A DNA stretch of 61,975 bases from Chitinophagales bacterium (GTDB lineage: Bacteria; Bacteroidota; Bacteroidia; Chitinophagales; Saprospiraceae). Position numbers and translations under genes: made by a program. Where the stretch lies: assembly GCA_013298955.1 (NCBI GenBank), contig JAAFJT010000015.1:1-61975 (forward strand). Reading direction: 5' to 3'. Numbering within the stretch: position 1 is the first letter of the stretch; each line of letters starts with the position of its first letter. Below the pieces are notes generated by a model. It did not search any database. It was not told where the DNA came from and saw nothing but the letters and a program-made list of their open reading frames with translations. This document shows, piece by piece, positions 34,086 through 43,045 of this stretch.

Positions 34086-34619
34086 TCAATAATTTGACAT
34101 CATTTTTCGTAATTTTTCTTTTGCCAAAATGAGTTGTGATTTGGAGGTATTGATGCTGATATGTAACATATCTGCAATTTCTTGATGTTTAAAACCTTCA
34201 ATCACATAGAGATTGAAAATCGTGCGATACCCTGTGGGCAATTTTTCTAATAATTTTAAAATATCTTGCACTGCCAATTGTTGTTCTACGCCAATTGAAA
34301 CGCTCATTTCCAACGTATTTAAATCCGCCGCATCAGGCTCGACGGTCAACAATTTGTTTTTCCGTAAAAACATCAAGGCTTCATTGACCACAATACGCCG
34401 CATCCAGCCTTCAAAACTGCCCACAGACCGAAACACATTAATATTTTCAAATATTTTAAAAAAGGCTTCAATCAATACATCTTCAGCATCTTCGCGGCGC
34501 GGGATGTAACGCCGACACACGCTAAACATTTTAGCAGCATATCGGTCATATAACCATTTTTGCGCCACTCTATCCTGCTGTTGGCATCGGGCGATGAGTT
34601 CTTTTTCTGTCAAAATCAA
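34086..34619 (-). CDS. ECF-type RNA polymerase sigma factor
   Basis: The 177-residue protein has sigma region 2 (about 20-90; RQEDAEDVLIEAFFKIFENI, with the -10 recognition segment FEGWMRRIVVNEALMFLRK) and region 4 (about 120-175; LEKLPTGYRTIFNLYVIEGF followed by HQEIADMLHISINTSKSQL). This is the class used in Bacteroidota for envelope stress or polysaccharide utilisation control. It forms an operon with the probable anti-sigma gene 1 bp downstream. No SusC/SusD pair is nearby, so a stress role is more likely. Confidence 0.92.
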   Translation of the reverse strand: MILTEKELIARCQQQDRVAQKWLYDRYAAKMFSVCRRYIPRREDAEDVLIEAFFKIFENINVFRSVGSFEGWMRRIVVNEALMFLRKNKLLTVEPDAADLNTLEMSVSIGVEQQLAVQDILKLLEKLPTGYRTIFNLYVIEGFKHQEIADMLHISINTSKSQLILAKEKLRKMMSNY

Positions 34620-34733
34620 CGAATTGAAGCTGTTAAAATCGAAGGATTACACGCTATTTCTATGGGAATGATGCCAAAAAAGTGGTTTTTGGTGTATGAT
34701 TAAGCAGTTGATTCAAATAAAAATACCAGATAC

Positions 34734-35960
34734 TCATTGTATAAAGCCTTCATATAACCAATCTGCCACTTCTTGCCGATGTGCGCCTGTGCGAATCCGT
34801 TCCAAATCTACGGTATTGCGCAAATTGCCCATTTCCACATAAACCGTTGGCACTTTACATTCACGCATCATGTGTAAATCTCTGGAACTCAACGTGCCGC
34901 GATATTTGCGTTTCCCTTCATGGTTGTCTTTGAGGTTTTCTAAAATATTCAAACCCATTTGTTTACTAATTTTGTTACCCGTTTGGTAGTACAAAAAAAT
35001 ATCGGTTTGCAAGGTTTTGACCCGCGAATCCACATGCAAAATGATTAATCGTTGGTCGGTAATCCCTTCTTTTTTATACTTTTCATATAACGTATTGATG
35101 GCATCTGAACGCTGAAATAAACGCGGTTTATGCGCCGCAGGAATCCGCAAATCGGGATACGTGCGCTCATCCGCATCGCAAGTCAACATTTGACCATCCC
35201 GAATCCCATCATTTGGGTCTCGCGTGATGATGAAAACCGTACCGCCATGCGCTATCAAATTCCGCGCAACGCGCAACGAGACATCATATGCATATTCATC
35301 CTCACACATTGTCCGCCCTTCCCGTTTGAACATCGCACCGGGGTCGGGTCCGCCATGACCACTTTCTACATAGAAAATCTTGCCTTTCAACGACTTATCT
35401 TTAATCGACACCTCTTCATATTTTTTGCCAAAAATCTTATAAATATTTTCTTTTTTCGGAGCTTCGGGTCCCGCGACAACCGTTTTAGAACCTGTATTGG
35501 TATTGTTATAAGCAGATGGGAGCGTTTTTGGAGTGGTTTTGGGCGTTGCTTGACAATGCAGCCAAGCATAAGGAACCCACAAAATCCGCGTATCCTGATA
35601 ACTTTTAGCGCGAATTTTACTTTTAAGCAAAGCTACATTATACGTCTGAATGCGTTTTGCGGTCTCGACGGCTTGAATTTTGACCGAAGTACGAATCGTT
35701 TTGCCATCAAATGGAAACAATAAAATGGGCAAAGCATATTTTTTGCCTTTACTCAGCGGCTCCACTTTTTTAAGTTGATTGATTTTCAAAAATTGTTGAA
35801 CTGTACAATCATCCTGTTCCAATTGATATTCGGTAAATAACGCATTGATTGTCAATGCTTTCGTTAATGGTACTTGCAAGTATTGAGGCGCAACATCGGG
35901 TTTAAATCCAAGGAGCGTAAGGGGAAATAGTAGGAGCAATCCAAATCGAAACAACTTCAT
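34734..35960 (-). CDS. N-acetylmuramoyl-L-alanine amidase (Amidase_3)
   Basis: The 408-residue protein has a signal sequence (MKLFRFGLLLLFPLTLLGF). A LysM-like region follows (about 35-95; LTKALTINALFTEYQLEQDD). The C-terminal zinc amidase domain (about 190-408) shows YVESGHGGPDPGAMFKR, with the first zinc His, then an acidic Glu in CEDEYAYDVSLRVARNL, IILHVDSRVK and VYVEMGNLRN, with the catalytic Glu. It cleaves the bond between MurNAc and the peptide stem during cell-wall turnover. An upstream ATG at 36059 would add 33 residues lacking a signal-like start, so 35960 is chosen. Confidence 0.88.
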   Translation of the reverse strand: MKLFRFGLLLLFPLTLLGFKPDVAPQYLQVPLTKALTINALFTEYQLEQDDCTVQQFLKINQLKKVEPLSKGKKYALPILLFPFDGKTIRTSVKIQAVETAKRIQTYNVALLKSKIRAKSYQDTRILWVPYAWLHCQATPKTTPKTLPSAYNNTNTGSKTVVAGPEAPKKENIYKIFGKKYEEVSIKDKSLKGKIFYVESGHGGPDPGAMFKREGRTMCEDEYAYDVSLRVARNLIAHGGTVFIITRDPNDGIRDGQMLTCDADERTYPDLRIPAAHKPRLFQRSDAINTLYEKYKKEGITDQRLIILHVDSRVKTLQTDIFLYYQTGNKISKQMGLNILENLKDNHEGKRKYRGTLSSRDLHMMRECKVPTVYVEMGNLRNTVDLERIRTGAHRQEVADWLYEGFIQ

Positions 35961-36361
35961 GTGGCGTAAATAGTTGATAAAGGGTGCAGTTGATTTTTGG
36001 CAAAAATACGATTTATTTGCTTGTAAATAAATAGAAAAAATTACAAAAACTTGTGGCAAGCAAGTTTTTCCACCAATCTGCGTTTCAATTCAAAACAAAA
36101 TGGTAACACAACGTGCGGCAAGTTGGAACTTGCCGCACGTTTTTCCACCACTCTTCGCTTCAATTTAAAACAAAATGGTAGCACAACTTGCGGCAAGTTG
36201 CAATTTAAAATCATTACTTATGTTACGCAGTCCTATTTCGGAAGGCAAATATAATTTTGTTTTTTGGAAGAATAAGTTTCGGAAACCTTAAAGGTTTCCG
36301 AAACTTATTCTTCTTACCGAACAATATTTTGTCTTTAAAAAGCAGTGCGTAACATGAGTCC
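35961..36361. other. 400-bp gap with a tandem 75-bp repeat and two palindromes
   Basis: From about 36062 to 36205, a 75-bp unit beginning GTTTTTCCACCA occurs twice (GTTTTTCCACCAATCTGCG, then GTTTTTCCACCACTCTTCG). Each copy ends in GCGGCAAGTTG; the first forms a palindrome at 36111-36140 (ACGTGCGGCAAGTT / AACTTGCCGCACGT). At 36268-36312, AAGAATAAGTTTCGGAAACC is mirrored into a 45-bp palindrome. No gene is seen. Confidence 0.75.
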
Positions 36362-37345
36362 TTATAATGCCAAAATATTTGCCATTTTGATAACATCTTC
36401 ATCAATGGGTTTGCCTTTTTCAATCGCATCTGCAAAAGTCGTATAAACGATTTTATTATTAATCAAACCAATCATCACATTATTTTGCCCATCTAACAAG
36501 GCTTCCACAGAGCCATGTCCCAATCGAGTTGCTAAAACCCTGTCGGAACAAGTCGGCGAACCGCCGCGTTGCAAATGCCCAATAATCGCCACTTTGGTAT
36601 CATAATAATCAAATTTAGCTTGTACTTTTTTCGCAATTTCCGTCGCGCCGCCCAAAGGATTGCCTTCTGCGACGATGATTAAACCAAACGGTTTTTTGCG
36701 TTTCGCGCCTTGTTTCAAGGTTTTGACCAAACTTTCTATGGTAAAATTGACTTCTGGAATAATCATACCACTCGCCCCACAGCCAATCGCCGAATGCAAG
36801 GCAATATAACCCGCATGTCGCCCCATGACCTCCACAAAAAACAATCGATTGTGCGAATCCGCCGTATCACGGATTTTATCCGCCGCTTCCATCGCCGTAT
36901 TGATAGCCGTGTCGAAACCAATCGTAAAATCCGTCCCGTACAAATCGTTGTCAATCGTGCCGGGAATGCCAATCATTGGAATATCGTACTCTTCCGAAAA
37001 GATTTTCGCGCCCGTAAACGTTCCATTCCCACCAATCGCCACACAGCCATCAATGTCATTCGCCACCAATGATTCGTACGCTAACCGCCGTCCTTCCACC
37101 GTCATAAACTCTTTGCTCCGCGCCGTTTTCAAAATCGTGCCGCCGCGATGAATGATATTGCCGACATCCGAAGTCTCCAATCGAGCGATTTGCCCATGAA
37201 TCATGCCGTCATAACCGCGCTGAATCCCATAAACGTGCAAATTATGATAAGTTGCCGCCCGAACCACCGCCCGAATCGCCGCATTCATACCTGGTGCATC
37301 GCCGCCTGACGTGAAAACAGCGATTCTTTTAATGCCTTTTGCCAT
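36362..37345 (-). CDS. pfkA: 6-phosphofructokinase
   Basis: The 327-residue enzyme phosphorylates fructose 6-phosphate in glycolysis. The ATP-binding start SGGDAPGMNAAIR (13-25) and catalytic GIPGTIDNDLYGTD (126-139, with the two Asp of TIDND) are intact, as are MGRHAGYIAL and SDRVLATRLG. The segment that usually reads GGDGS reads GGNGTF (105-110), so the residue aligned with the Mg-coordinating Asp103 of E. coli PfkA is Asn107. This could alter metal use, phosphoryl donor choice or activity, or it may be a subgroup trait. The neighbouring sugar kinase gene is separated by a MITE-like element. Confidence 0.93.
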   Translation of the reverse strand: MAKGIKRIAVFTSGGDAPGMNAAIRAVVRAATYHNLHVYGIQRGYDGMIHGQIARLETSDVGNIIHRGGTILKTARSKEFMTVEGRRLAYESLVANDIDGCVAIGGNGTFTGAKIFSEEYDIPMIGIPGTIDNDLYGTDFTIGFDTAINTAMEAADKIRDTADSHNRLFFVEVMGRHAGYIALHSAIGCGASGMIIPEVNFTIESLVKTLKQGAKRKKPFGLIIVAEGNPLGGATEIAKKVQAKFDYYDTKVAIIGHLQRGGSPTCSDRVLATRLGHGSVEALLDGQNNVMIGLINNKIVYTTFADAIEKGKPIDEDVIKMANILAL

Positions 37346-37380
37346 AGTATCGTATATGATTGATATGTGATTTGTCGTAA

Positions 37381-37575
37381 TAAGTAGTTGAGTCGAAAGA
37401 AACGATTAAAATAGAACTCATTGATAATCAACTAATTGGTATCGTATTAAGGTCGGCGAGGTTGCAACCTCGCCGACCTTTTGGATAGGTTTTTTCAATT
37501 GAAAATCAGCAAATTAACGTGCGTCAAGTTTGAAACTTGACGCACATTTTGTATGTTTAATTTATTCAACTACTA
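37381..37575. repeat. MITE-like element, copy C
   Basis: It opens with TAAGTAGTTGAGTCGAAAG and closes with TTCAACTACTA, 195 bp apart. Inside are TTGATAATCAAC, a perfect palindrome at 37449-37480 (AAGGTCGGCGAGGTTG / CAACCTCGCCGACCTT) and a second palindrome at 37519-37545 (GTGCGTCAAGTTT / AAACTTGACGCAC). The right terminus overlaps the nagK-like gene, supplying its TAG stop codon. Confidence 0.7.
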
Positions 37576-38439
37576 CTTTGAATGCAACAAATCGCTTTGA
37601 TGTTCCAAATGAAATTTGACCAGATTATCAATGGGTTTTTTAATTACAATCCCCATTTTTAAATTATGTTTTTCCAATGCCATCTTCAAAATATCTTGAA
37701 AATGGTACGCTATCGACCCAATAAAATTGATAGGAATGCGCTGACAACCTTCATATTTCAAAATATGTCGAATAATCAACTCTTTAAAAGACGCACTAAC
37801 CAACTCTTGAATGAAGAAGTGTTTTTTGTGTGCAGATATAAACGTCGCAAAAGAAGCTAAATATACATTTGCACCCGGTGCATACATTTTATTTAAAATT
37901 TCCCTTTTGCCTTCAGGGTATGTTTTTTCAAAATCCCGTTGAAGGTCTTCGGGCAGCTCGCGGTAAAAATAAGCGCGAATCAACCGCTTGCCCAAATGCG
38001 AACCAGAGCCTTCATCGCCCAACAAAAATCCAAGATTGGACACATTATCGACTACTTTTTTGCCATCATAAAGACACGTATTCGACCCTGTGCCAATAAT
38101 GCAGGCGATACCGGGTTTCACGCCGCAAACCGCCCGCGCACAAGCTAATAAATCATGATCGACTTCGATGATTGTTGCTTTGGTGAAAATGCGTTTCAAA
38201 CCCGTTTGTATGATGTTACAACGCATCGCATCGGAGCAACCCGCGCCATAAAAATACACCCATTGGGCTTTTTCACAAGCCACTTTTTGGGTAAAATCTT
38301 TTTTCAATTCCGATTCGATGCGGTCTGCATCATGAAAAAAAGGATTGAAACCCATCGTATTATGCAATTCGCGGCTGCCGTCAGCATGTATAATTTGCCA
38401 ATCCGCCTTCGTCGAGCCACTGTCCACAATTATCAACAT
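37573..38439 (-). CDS. BadF/BadG-type N-acetylglucosamine kinase
   Basis: The 288-residue ASKHA-fold kinase shows the phosphate-1 loop IVDSGSTKADWQ (3-14), the second phosphate motif IIGTGSNTCLYDGK (about 115) and LGDEGSGSHLGKRLI (about 140), as in bacterial GlcNAc kinases that feed peptidoglycan or chitin sugars into metabolism. Length fits. The short C-terminus (LEHQSDLLHSK) ends inside the terminal repeat of the MITE-like element, so the original tail may have been replaced. Its promoter region is exactly duplicated (see 38434-38707). Confidence 0.82.
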   Translation of the reverse strand: MLIIVDSGSTKADWQIIHADGSRELHNTMGFNPFFHDADRIESELKKDFTQKVACEKAQWVYFYGAGCSDAMRCNIIQTGLKRIFTKATIIEVDHDLLACARAVCGVKPGIACIIGTGSNTCLYDGKKVVDNVSNLGFLLGDEGSGSHLGKRLIRAYFYRELPEDLQRDFEKTYPEGKREILNKMYAPGANVYLASFATFISAHKKHFFIQELVSASFKELIIRHILKYEGCQRIPINFIGSIAYHFQDILKMALEKHNLKMGIVIKKPIDNLVKFHLEHQSDLLHSK

Positions 38440-38707
38440 AGTGCGTAAATAACGTTTTAATTATTTTCAAATGAGTTAGAAGCGCGCAAAGATAGTGTAT
38501 CTTGTACATTATCTATACTTTATGTGAGATAAATTTAAACACATAGGACACATAGGAAGACAACATAGTGCGTAAATAACGTTTTAATTATTTTCAAATG
38601 AGTTAGAAGCGCGCAAAGATAGTGTATCTTGTACATTATCTATACTTTATGTGAGATAAATTTAAACACATAGGACACATAGGAAGACATAGAACACATA
38701 GGGGCAA
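38434..38707 (-). promoter_or_regulatory. Tandemly duplicated promoter region of the N-acetylglucosamine kinase gene
   Basis: A 137-bp unit starting CAACATAGTGCGTAAATAAC occurs at 38434 and again at 38571 with no visible change over about 125 bp. Each copy contains CAAAGATA, which reads TATCTTTG (a -7 box) on the minus strand. The inner copy also holds the first codons of the gene (ATGTTG). Two identical promoters 137 bp apart should therefore drive one gene. The duplication begins and ends in CACATAGGA-type repeat sequence. Confidence 0.75.
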
Positions 38708-38815
38708 TCTTTATAAACTGCATTTTTTTTGAAGTTCCATCTAAAAAGAACCGCAGCTATAAAAATTAATTCTATGTGTTCTATGTCCCCTTATGTGTCC
38801 TATGTGTTTAAATGG
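38660..38815. repeat. CACATAGGACACATAGG inverted repeat
   Basis: AAACACATAGGACACATAGG and ACATAGAACACATAGGGG on the left face CCCCTTATGTGTCCTATGTG and TTT on the right. It is the inverted-repeat form of the CCTATGTG family that is tandemly expanded at 1-352. The 378-bp gap at 38440-38817 holds only this and the duplicated promoter. Confidence 0.75.
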
Positions 38816-38817
38816 TG

Positions 38818-40824
38818 CTATTGCCCGCCATTGGCTTTTAATAAATCGGGTTTGAGTTGCAAGGCTTTTTGGTGTAATTCATTGGCTTTCAATGGATTGC
38901 CGATATTGCCAAACGCGCTGCCTAAATCAAAAATCGCTTGTGGATTATTCGGTTGTAAATCCACAGCGCGTTGAAAATACTCAAACGCCTTTTGCGCATT
39001 GCCGAAAGTGCCATACGCTACCCCCAATAAACGCACCGTTTCAAACTCATTCGGACGCAAAACCAACGCTTTTTCCAAATATTCCACACATTTTTTGCCA
39101 TCTTGCTTGACTTGCCCATAATATTGTCCCGCTTCTCGATAGGATTTCAACAAATTGTTTTCAGCATCTTTGTAACCGGGCGCGAGTTGCAAGGTTTTTT
39201 GAAAGGCTTCAATCGCTTTATCAAAATCTTTCAAGTAAAAATACGCATTTCCAAGCAACAAATACGCATTTTTATTCAAGGGATGGATTTCAATCGATTT
39301 TTTCAAATGTTGAATCCCAATTTGTAACATCGCGGCATCTGGATTTTTAGGATTGTCTTTAAACGCTTTTTCAATGGTTTGACCACCTGCGGAACATTGG
39401 ACTTTGGCACTTTTTTCAGAAACGTTCACATCCGTCGTAAAAAGCGTATAATCATCTTTCCAATCAAAATTTCTCGTAAATGTTTTAATTCCAAATAAAA
39501 TTGCAATGATGCACGTTATTGTTAAAATAAGATTTGTTTTATTTTTAAAAAGATTCATTAACAAAAAGCTCACCACCAAGCAAAATCCAACACTTGGCAT
39601 GAAAACAAAGCGTTCTGCCATATTCGTACCCACTGGAAACACAATGTTGGAAACAATAAACAGCGTTCCCAAATAGAATAAAATCCCAAAACCATCGATT
39701 TCGCCTTTGAAAAACCGTTTGATTCCCCAATAAACCAACCCAAGATGCGCCGCCAAACTCAATAAGACCATCGGATGTCCAAAACGCATGGTATCAATAT
39801 ATTTTGGATAATAATCATGCGTCAATGGATGTGGAAAGACCAATAAAACAATATATTTACCCAAAGTATAAAGAATTGTTGCCATTTTTTCCATAAAATC
39901 AAAAGGCACGTATTGTCCATTTTCTAATTTTAAAAACGGATTATTTAACAATTCCATTTGTTCACTGCCAAATTGATTGCCAATCGCACTTGCCCGCAAA
40001 CCGAGAAATAGAGCCGTCGCTATCCCAAATGGCAACATCGGCACTATCATTTTTGAAACATTTTGATTTAAAAACAAATAATACATCATCGGCACTATCA
40101 TCAAAAATGTAATCGCGTTTTCTTTCGACAACAAAGCAATAAAGAATAAAATTCCGCTAATAGCACTATAAGCAATCTTTTTTTTGGTCAAAAATTCAAT
40201 CGAAAACCAAACCGCGCCTAAACTCCCCAATAAAGTCATGATTTCATCCCGTCCTTTGATATTCGCCACCACTTCGGTATGAATCGGATGCACCGTAAAA
40301 AGCAAGGTTGTGATAAAAGCAAGCATGCCTGACACTACTAAATCCGTTTGTTTTTTATAATTCAATAATTTTAACAACAAAAAGTATAAAACAACGCAAG
40401 TCAGCGCGTACCAAAGTACATTGAAAAGGTGTCCAAAAAGGGGATTTTTGCCAAAAAATTGGTATTCAACAGCGAACATCATCAAGGTAAACGGTCGATA
40501 CCGCCCGCCTGCCACTAAATTGGCTTTGCCCGCTTCTTTGAAAAAACCATAAAAAGTATCATATTTCAACAAGCCTCCCCAACCTGAAATCCCTTGTTGT
40601 GTAAACATATTATCGGTAATCACAATCGCATCATCTTGGGCATAATTATGCGTTAACGTATTGGCATACAAGCCAAAAGCAATAATGAAAATCAACCATG
40701 CGTGTAAAATCGGTTGAGTCCAAAACGACGCGTTAGGCGTAGGCGGTAAGCGCCTTGAATCTGGCACAGCCGAAGGCAACAATATTGCGGATGGAACGGT
40801 CTTTTTTGGCTTACTTTTCGACAT
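38818..40824 (-). CDS. TMTC-like membrane protein with TPR domain
   Basis: The 668-residue protein has a Pro-rich N-terminus, about 10-11 membrane helices (about 32-470) and C-terminal TPR repeats (about 500-668; LGNAYFYLKDFDKAIEAFQK, LGVAYGTFGNAQKAFEYFQR). The membrane part has an early acidic pair (NYAQDDAIVITDN), GGRYRPFTLMMFAVEY, HPIHTEVVANIKGRDE, LSKENAITF and AERFVFMPSVGF. These are marks of the TMTC/DUF1736 GT-C group, whose eukaryotic members O-mannosylate cadherins. A lipid-linked sugar transferase acting at the periplasmic face is inferred; the acceptor is unknown. It is divergent from the next gene, 139 bp away. Confidence 0.82.
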   Translation of the reverse strand: MSKSKPKKTVPSAILLPSAVPDSRRLPPTPNASFWTQPILHAWLIFIIAFGLYANTLTHNYAQDDAIVITDNMFTQQGISGWGGLLKYDTFYGFFKEAGKANLVAGGRYRPFTLMMFAVEYQFFGKNPLFGHLFNVLWYALTCVVLYFLLLKLLNYKKQTDLVVSGMLAFITTLLFTVHPIHTEVVANIKGRDEIMTLLGSLGAVWFSIEFLTKKKIAYSAISGILFFIALLSKENAITFLMIVPMMYYLFLNQNVSKMIVPMLPFGIATALFLGLRASAIGNQFGSEQMELLNNPFLKLENGQYVPFDFMEKMATILYTLGKYIVLLVFPHPLTHDYYPKYIDTMRFGHPMVLLSLAAHLGLVYWGIKRFFKGEIDGFGILFYLGTLFIVSNIVFPVGTNMAERFVFMPSVGFCLVVSFLLMNLFKNKTNLILTITCIIAILFGIKTFTRNFDWKDDYTLFTTDVNVSEKSAKVQCSAGGQTIEKAFKDNPKNPDAAMLQIGIQHLKKSIEIHPLNKNAYLLLGNAYFYLKDFDKAIEAFQKTLQLAPGYKDAENNLLKSYREAGQYYGQVKQDGKKCVEYLEKALVLRPNEFETVRLLGVAYGTFGNAQKAFEYFQRAVDLQPNNPQAIFDLGSAFGNIGNPLKANELHQKALQLKPDLLKANGGQ

Positions 40825-40963
40825 GTTGGCTTAGATTTGAAATAAAAGAATTAAAATCGCACAAATTTGGTCAAAAATACAGAACTTTGCCAAATCTTTG
40901 TACAAAAAATACAGCGATACACCTTATATTACCTTATTGCATCCAAAATCATCATTACCAAAC

Positions 40964-41800
40964 ATGAAGAAAATTTTTGTTGCTTTTTGCACCGTTCTAA
41001 CATTCAGTTCGACGCACGCACAATCCTTTCAAGCAACTGCTGAAACGCAATCGCCTGTTTCAATGCGAGATTTGCCCACTTTTAAGCCTGTTGCGCCGCC
41101 TCTGTCGAGTCAAGATTGGCATTTTGGCTTTCAACTCAGCCCAACTCTTAGCTGGATGAATAGCGATAGCAAATATATTCAAAGTGTCAGCAAGCCTATC
41201 GGTTTGAAATTGGGGGTCTTGGCGGAGAAGCATTTTGCCGATAATTACGCGTTGACGACGGGGATTGGATTCCATTTCAACACAGGTGGTGGCTTGAAAC
41301 ACGATTATGCAGGCACGTTTTGGACTAATTCTTATGGCGATTTCAATCCAAGACCTGCTGCAACGGATACTTTTGTCGAAAAGACTTTATTGAAATACAA
41401 CCTTCAATTTTTAGAAATTCCACTCGGTTTGCGGATGCGTACTCAAGAATTTGGCTATATGCGCTATTTCTTAGAGCCGCTTTTGACTTTTGGCATTCGC
41501 ACCCAAGCACGCGGAAGCATTGTTGGAAGCTCTAATAATGGCAAATTTGACCAAGAAAAAATTAATATTAAAGAAGCAGTGAATGCGATAAACCTTTCTT
41601 GGGGTTTTGGCGGCGGCGTAGAATATACGATTAGTCAAAATACCGTAGTGGTGGGCGGTTTGTACTTCAATCGCGGTTTTACAGATATGACTTCCGATAG
41701 CGATAGCAAATTGATAACGGTTGCAGGTGGAGCGCGTACCGCAGAGGAGGCGAAAAGCGTCATCAATAATTTGACGATTCGTTTAGGTATCATGTTTTAA
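40964..41800 (+). CDS. Outer-membrane beta-barrel protein (PorT-like)
   Basis: The 278-residue product has a signal peptide (MKKIFVAFCTVLTFSSTHAQ) and a strand-rich mature region of the PorT/outer-membrane beta-barrel type: WHFGFQLSPTLSWMNSDSKY, LGVLAEKHFADNYALTTGIG, FLEIPLGLRMRTQEFGYMRY, terminal LTIRLGIMF. PorT-like barrels in Bacteroidota include T9SS components, but members of this fold are numerous and orthology cannot be claimed. The ATG at 40964 is chosen to place the signal peptide first. A palindrome follows its stop. Confidence 0.78.
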   Translation: MKKIFVAFCTVLTFSSTHAQSFQATAETQSPVSMRDLPTFKPVAPPLSSQDWHFGFQLSPTLSWMNSDSKYIQSVSKPIGLKLGVLAEKHFADNYALTTGIGFHFNTGGGLKHDYAGTFWTNSYGDFNPRPAATDTFVEKTLLKYNLQFLEIPLGLRMRTQEFGYMRYFLEPLLTFGIRTQARGSIVGSSNNGKFDQEKINIKEAVNAINLSWGFGGGVEYTISQNTVVVGGLYFNRGFTDMTSDSDSKLITVAGGARTAEEAKSVINNLTIRLGIMF

Positions 41801-41839
41801 AAAAAGCTTTAAAAGTCGTTAAATTTAAACAATTGACAA

Positions 41840-41872
41840 CAACGTTTGGAGGGTTTTAACCCCCCCAAACGT
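41840..41872. repeat. 33-bp palindrome
   Basis: AACGTTTGGAGGGTTTT and AACCCCCCCAAACGTT, one mismatch, same frame as the other 33-bp palindromes. It lies between two co-directional genes. Confidence 0.8.
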
Positions 41873-41982
41873 TATACTATCTTGATAATCAACATTTTAA
41901 GATTTACAATTTTTTGTTGATTTTTTAATTCCAACTCATTCAAACGAAGTCCTTTTTTGATTCAACTAAGCGTTTATAAAAG

Positions 41983-42852
41983 ATGTTTCATCCTGCAAAA
42001 TTATTGTTATTTGGCGAGTATTCGGTTTTGAAAGGTTCGCGGGCATTGGCAACACCGTTGAATGCGTTTCGAGGCAGTTGGAAATATTCGATTCAGCCGC
42101 ATTTGCAACACGATTTGATTCAATTGGGGCAATATTTGAAGGAAAAAGTGGAAAATGCAGATGCTTTTTTGAATACCGATGGCTTTTTGAATCATTTATC
42201 AAAAGGCTTATATTTCGATTCCAATATTCCACGCGGTTATGGCGCGGGCAGTTCTGGGGCGGTTTGCGCGGCAGTCTATGAGCGATTTGGGATTTTCAAA
42301 ACCCAAAATATAGCGGTTTTGAAACCGATTTTTGCACAAATTGAAAATTATTATCATGGGAATAGTTCGGGTTTTGACCCACTTATTTCTTATTTGAAAC
42401 AACCTGTTTTAATTAATTCGGATAAAACATTGCAAATCATTGATTTAAAAGAAAATACAGGGGTAAAAATGTTTTTAATTGATACCAAATGTCCGCGCAA
42501 AACAGAGCCACTCGTGCAACTTTTTTTAGAAAAATGTCAACAAACGGATTACAGTACCGCAATCTCAACGCAAGTTGTGCCTGCGATGAACGAAACATTA
42601 AACGCCTTTTTGCAACAAGATAACGATATTTTTTTTGATAATTTACAGAAATTAAGTGCTTTACAATTTAAATATTTTAATGATATGATTCCAAATGATT
42701 TTCAAACGATTTGGAAAGATAGTTTGAATCAAAAGGAGTTTCAATTGAAATTATGTGGCGCAGGCGGTGGCGGTTTTTTGCTTGGTTTTGCGAAAACTGA
42801 AGCTGTGGTAGAAGCTTTTGCCAAGCAACGTGTGAAAATATGGAACTTGTAG
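41983..42852 (+). CDS. Mevalonate kinase (GHMP family)
   Basis: The 289-residue GHMP kinase has an N-terminal LLLFGEYSVLKGSRALATP, the ATP-binding motif PRGYGAGSSGAVCAAVY (about 77-93) and a C-terminal CGAGGGGFLLGF (about 257). This fits the mevalonate kinase of the Bacteroidota mevalonate pathway. HMG-CoA reductase and another GHMP kinase lie at 51.4-53.7 kb, supporting isoprenoid synthesis by mevalonate rather than MEP in this organism. It has no operon partner here; the repeat block at 42865 follows. Confidence 0.85.
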   Translation: MFHPAKLLLFGEYSVLKGSRALATPLNAFRGSWKYSIQPHLQHDLIQLGQYLKEKVENADAFLNTDGFLNHLSKGLYFDSNIPRGYGAGSSGAVCAAVYERFGIFKTQNIAVLKPIFAQIENYYHGNSSGFDPLISYLKQPVLINSDKTLQIIDLKENTGVKMFLIDTKCPRKTEPLVQLFLEKCQQTDYSTAISTQVVPAMNETLNAFLQQDNDIFFDNLQKLSALQFKYFNDMIPNDFQTIWKDSLNQKEFQLKLCGAGGGGFLLGFAKTEAVVEAFAKQRVKIWNL

Positions 42853-42864
42853 GGTTTGTTTTTT

Positions 42865-43045
42865 AAAACACATAGGACACATAGGCTGCATAGGACACAT
42901 AGGCTCATAGGACAATAGGACAATAGGCTGCATAGGGAGAATAGGAGGTATTCGTTTTTGGGATGAGAAACTTTAAGAACTAAGCATCAATGTCTTTGTA
43001 AAGATTGCCCCTATGTGTCCTATGCAGCCTATGTCTCTTAGGTGT
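42865..43045. repeat. CACATAGGACACATAGG repeat block
   Basis: A run of AAACACATAGGACACATAGG, CTGCATAGGACACATAGG and further CATAGGACAATAGG words is followed after about 90 bp by GCCCCTATGTGTCCTATGCA and GCCTATGTCTCTTAGGTGTTT in inverse orientation. It is the third member of the CCTATGTG family. The rest of the 479-bp gap to 43331 shows no gene. Confidence 0.8.

Noticed and set aside
36051-36254. 67-codon frame
   Set aside because: Its internal duplication simply reflects the 75-bp DNA repeat.
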